Origin: JAADGZ01 sp964596835
Lineage (GTDB): Bacteria > Pseudomonadota > Gammaproteobacteria > UBA6429 > Thiohalophilaceae
Direction of reading: 5' to 3'
Length of the DNA stretch: 33,568 nucleotides
NCBI GenBank assembly: GCA_964596835.1
Contig: CAZQVV010000017.1
Coordinates: 1 to 33,568, forward strand
Shown piece by piece: positions 31,523 to 33,568 of this stretch. A program made the position numbers and the translations under genes. The stretch's first letter is position 1, and each line of letters begins with the position of its first letter. The notes under the pieces are model-generated. The model had not been told where the DNA came from. It saw only the letters and a list, made by a program, of their open reading frames with translations, and made no database searches.

Positions 31523-32824
31523 ATGTTGAATCCCGCTCGTTCTTTCTTTCCCTCCTGCTTGTTCCGTTATATTTTATTGCTCTTGGCAAGCTTTAGTCTT
31601 CTATTGCCCGCAACAGCAATGGCCAATGCCAGAAAGGATTTCAATAGAGGCATAGCCTATTTCAAACACACCCAATACAATAAAGCTATAAAATCGTTTG
31701 AACAGGCGAGGAAAAAAGGCCTAAAAAAACCGGCCCTTTATTACAATCTTGGTGTCAGTTATTTTAAAACCAGAAACTATGACAAGGCCGGTTATTATTT
31801 CAAACAGATCCTGAGATTCAAAAAACTGAAACCACTGGCCGAATACAATCTCGGACTTGTCGCACTGAAAAAAAATGATAAAAAATCTGCCCGAGAATGG
31901 TTCAACAAATCGAGTTCCAGCCGCAATAAAAAAATAGCAGGGCTATCCAGACGGCAACTGGAAAGACTCTCAGTCACAAAAATCAACTATCGAAGCACAA
32001 AAAAATGGTATAACTTCGCTAGCATAAGTTATGGACACAACAACAATATCAAGTTGGTTCCCGCCGAAATTGCCACTGACACCAGCGACTCCTTTAGAGA
32101 ATTTTATGCTTCAACCAGCGGCGTTCTCAAAGGAAACTATAGCAACGGTATTAGTCTAAACGGCTTTATCTACGCTATCAATTACGCCAACATCAACACC
32201 TATAATCAAAAACAGGCACATCTGGGTCTCTATAAGAGTAAAAAGTATTCAGGCTGGCGAACACGTATGGGTGCTTATTACGAGCGCAGCACCTTTGGTA
32301 GCAATCCTTATCAACAAGTGATAGGAGTGGAAGCAAAAGGAGACTACAGGCTTCAGAAAACCAATTACATATCCTTGCGCTACCGTTATAGCAATATCAA
32401 AAGTCTGTACAGCCCTTACAATTATCTGCAAGGCTCGCGGCAACAATTTCGTGCTGAATACCTGGACTACAGCGCCTCAAGTTCAAAAAGGATTTACTAT
32501 GAAATGGAAGTAAATAATCGTCAAAACCTAATTTCCCGTAACTACTCCCCGACCCGGCATATGATACAGGCTGTCTATTATTATAATCTTACAAGAGCAT
32601 GGCGCATCGGCGGCGAACTCAGCTACCGGTATAGTAAATATCAGCCAACCACCACCCAGAACAGGCAGGATGATCGCTTGCGCGCCGCCATTGAAGCAAA
32701 ATACCGATTAAGCAAATACTGGAAAATTAACGGGCGTTACCAGCGAACCGACAATAGCTCAACCGACAGCCTCTATAGTTATGCCCAAAACCTCTACTAT
32801 GCTGGAGTACAAGCCAACTTCTAA
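31523..32824 (+). CDS. TPR-domain outer-membrane beta-barrel protein
   Basis: A 433-residue protein with a signal peptide (to about MA-NA, residue 35), tetratricopeptide repeats at ~36-150 (DFNRGIAYFKHTQYNKAIKSFEQA, PALYYNLGVSYFKTRNYDKAGYYF, PLAEYNLGLVALKKNDKKSAREWF), then ~280 residues of alternating aromatic strands ending YYAGVQANF with a terminal Phe, the outer-membrane insertion signal. This TPR-then-barrel layout resembles the surface lipoprotein assembly modifier (Slam)/DUF560 type, but I cannot assign it firmly. GGAG lies 10 nt before the ATG. Probably part of the ECF-controlled envelope cluster. Confidence 0.8.
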   Translation: MLNPARSFFPSCLFRYILLLLASFSLLLPATAMANARKDFNRGIAYFKHTQYNKAIKSFEQARKKGLKKPALYYNLGVSYFKTRNYDKAGYYFKQILRFKKLKPLAEYNLGLVALKKNDKKSAREWFNKSSSSRNKKIAGLSRRQLERLSVTKINYRSTKKWYNFASISYGHNNNIKLVPAEIATDTSDSFREFYASTSGVLKGNYSNGISLNGFIYAINYANINTYNQKQAHLGLYKSKKYSGWRTRMGAYYERSTFGSNPYQQVIGVEAKGDYRLQKTNYISLRYRYSNIKSLYSPYNYLQGSRQQFRAEYLDYSASSSKRIYYEMEVNNRQNLISRNYSPTRHMIQAVYYYNLTRAWRIGGELSYRYSKYQPTTTQNRQDDRLRAAIEAKYRLSKYWKINGRYQRTDNSSTDSLYSYAQNLYYAGVQANF

Positions 32825-32849
32825 CTTATCCCAAAACAGGGTTCGGCTG

Positions 32850-32878
32850 CTGAGGTATCCCCAATGGGGATACCTCAG
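32850..32878 (+). terminator. Strong hairpin after the outer-membrane protein gene
   Basis: Perfect 13-bp stem CTGAGGTATCCCC / GGGGATACCTCAG with a 3-nt loop, 25 nt after the stop codon. No T-tract follows, so it may stabilise the 3' end rather than terminate. A second 7-bp stem TGCATGG/CCATGCA lies at 32915-32937. Otherwise 32825-33063 shows nothing. Confidence 0.55.
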
Positions 32879-33063
32879 GTTCAGGCATTATCCTGTGTAG
32901 GCTAAAAGTTTTTCTGCATGGGCACAAAAACCATGCACCATAGACACTTCCTTCGGTCGTCCTGCCGGGCTAAATAATTAGGTCCGAAGATTTTTGACCA
33001 CCGCTGATGATAAGGTTATAGTTTTCTCTTCTAATCGCAACGATTTAAAGATGGGTACCTTTA

Positions 33064-33420
33064 ATGAAAAAGTCAACGAAAGCAGCCCTGTTATCAGCTT
33101 TTGTATTTCCCAGCGCCGGGCATTTTTTCTTAAAGAAGCATGTTACGGGCGCTGTATTGGCTACTGCTACACTTGCGTCACTATATTTGCTGATTTCTGA
33201 GACGGTAGACCGGGTTCTACAAATAACCGATAAAATTCAACATGGTGAAGTTCAACTAAATGTCGCAGCCATTACAGCACTAGTATCAAAACAAACGGGT
33301 TCCGAAATTCAGATTATTAATATTGCCTCGACCGTTCTAATGATCTTATGGCTAATTGGTATTGCCGACTCATACAGAATCGGTCGGAGGCAGGACAAAA
33401 TCGATGTAACAGGCAAATAA
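33064..33420 (+). CDS. Small membrane protein of unknown function
   Basis: A 118-residue protein with a basic start (MKKSTK) and likely helices at ~7-40 (AALLSAFVFPSAGHFFLKKHVTGAVLATATLASLYLLIS, possibly two spans) and ~88-104 (IASTVLMILWLIGIADS). The FPSAGHFFLKKH...GA pattern recalls small membrane proteins with a PGxGHFYLG-type motif, but I cannot name a function. The ribosome site is poor. It stands alone, convergent with the tRNA-Leu(UAA) gene. Confidence 0.7.
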   Translation: MKKSTKAALLSAFVFPSAGHFFLKKHVTGAVLATATLASLYLLISETVDRVLQITDKIQHGEVQLNVAAITALVSKQTGSEIQIINIASTVLMILWLIGIADSYRIGRRQDKIDVTGK

Positions 33421-33446
33421 CAAATGTATAAGCCATTTTTTGATAA

Positions 33447-33498
33447 TGGTGCCCGGGGCCGGAATTGAACCGGCACGGTGTTGCCACCGAGGGATTTT
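33447..33498 (-). tRNA. 3' exon of an interrupted tRNA-Leu (UAA)
   Basis: On the minus strand the sequence AAAATCCCT continues into a long variable arm (CGGTG-GCAA-CACCG), the T-arm GCCGGTTCAATTCCGGC, acceptor CCCGGGC, discriminator A and CCA. AAAATCCCT is exactly positions 35-43 of a tRNA-Leu(UAA), so the gene is cut between U34 and A35. The 5' half does not lie next to it and must be beyond the window end, after the intron. Confidence 0.85.
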
Positions 33499-33568
33499 CT
33501 TACCCGCTATAGCTTTCGCTACTGTCATTTAAGACATATGACATTTGTGGTCTGGACTTTCTCTTCAC
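33499..33568 (-). ncRNA. Group I intron (3' part) inside tRNA-Leu(UAA)
   Basis: The 70 nt before the 3' exon end in G (the omega G required of group I introns) and contain GUGAAGAGAAAGUCCA, closely like the GUGAAGGCAUAGUCCA segment (P8/P7 3' strand) that I recall in the Azoarcus tRNA-Ile intron. Then come a TGTCAT/ATGACA stem and a TAGC-GAAA-GCTA stem with a GNRA tetraloop, as in P9. The 5' part lies outside the window. Confidence 0.78.

Noticed and set aside
33499..33568. RNase P RNA, because of the GAGAAAGTCC string
   Set aside because: The string resembles the start of bacterial RNase P RNA, but a tRNA-Leu 3' half begins exactly after the terminal G and the rest fits group I P9 structure better.

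Overview
The window looks like a chromosomal segment of a gammaproteobacterium. This rests on the queA-tgt-yajC-secD-secF block, DbpA, a gamma-type PEP carboxylase, remnants of YccA and NhaR, and a VPxPA-type PEP-CTERM protein. Housekeeping regions look GC-balanced to GC-rich. The stretch from about 4.1 to 14.7 kb is visibly AT-richer and carries an unusual set of phosphate-chemistry genes, which suggests a transferred island.

Layout: (1) 1-3930: a repeat hairpin, a PilZ protein coupled to a DUF2934 protein with a histone-H1-like tail (minus strand), then cyclopropane fatty acid synthase and the RNA helicase DbpA (plus strand). (2) 4105-14605: eleven genes on the minus strand. In transcription order they encode a small ribbon-helix-helix protein (54 aa), a CYTH-like/CHAD protein, a ParA ATPase, a Nudix hydrolase, a PhoU-like/aminoglycoside-phosphotransferase fusion, an ATP-grasp enzyme, an HprK-related kinase, a degenerate SixA/Nudix fusion, a histidine phosphatase, a calcineurin-like phosphoesterase and an amphi-Trp protein. 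The ATP-grasp, HprK-related and amphi-Trp members correspond to the bioinformatically defined and, as far as I know, functionally uncharacterised 'GAK system'. The island starts at a strong promoter embedded in three TATACA boxes spaced exactly 11 bp apart, the expected layout for autoregulation by the ribbon-helix-helix protein. (3) 14716-15960: decayed DNA holding a broken nhaR-like gene, a yccA-like gene with its middle deleted, and repeat debris. (4) 16047-22029: tRNA-Val, then secF, secD, yajC, tgt and queA (minus strand). (5) 22311-26476: PEP-CTERM protein, tRNA-Leu(CAA), ppc (plus strand). (6) 26571-29355: panD, panC, a DUF4156 lipoprotein and a di-haem cytochrome c peroxidase (minus strand); the peroxidase promoter is covered by a 7-1-7-type palindrome like those bound by PerR/Fur proteins. 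(7) 29686-32824: an ECF sigma factor, its zinc-finger anti-sigma factor, a periplasmic protein with four 14-residue repeats, and a TPR/beta-barrel outer-membrane protein. (8) 33064 to the end: a small membrane protein, then the 3' exon of tRNA-Leu(UAA), interrupted after U34 by what looks like a group I intron running off the window.

How the island may work (inference): CHAD domains bind inorganic polyphosphate, PhoU domains report phosphate status, and ParA ATPases position cargo on the nucleoid. Two kinase-like folds, an ATP-grasp ligase, two Nudix domains and three phosphatase-type domains (one apparently dead) would then make, sense and erase a phosphorylated compound or protein mark. The most economical reading is a polyphosphate- or phosphometabolite-centred signalling or storage module with ParA-driven positioning. 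The substrate cannot be read from the sequence.
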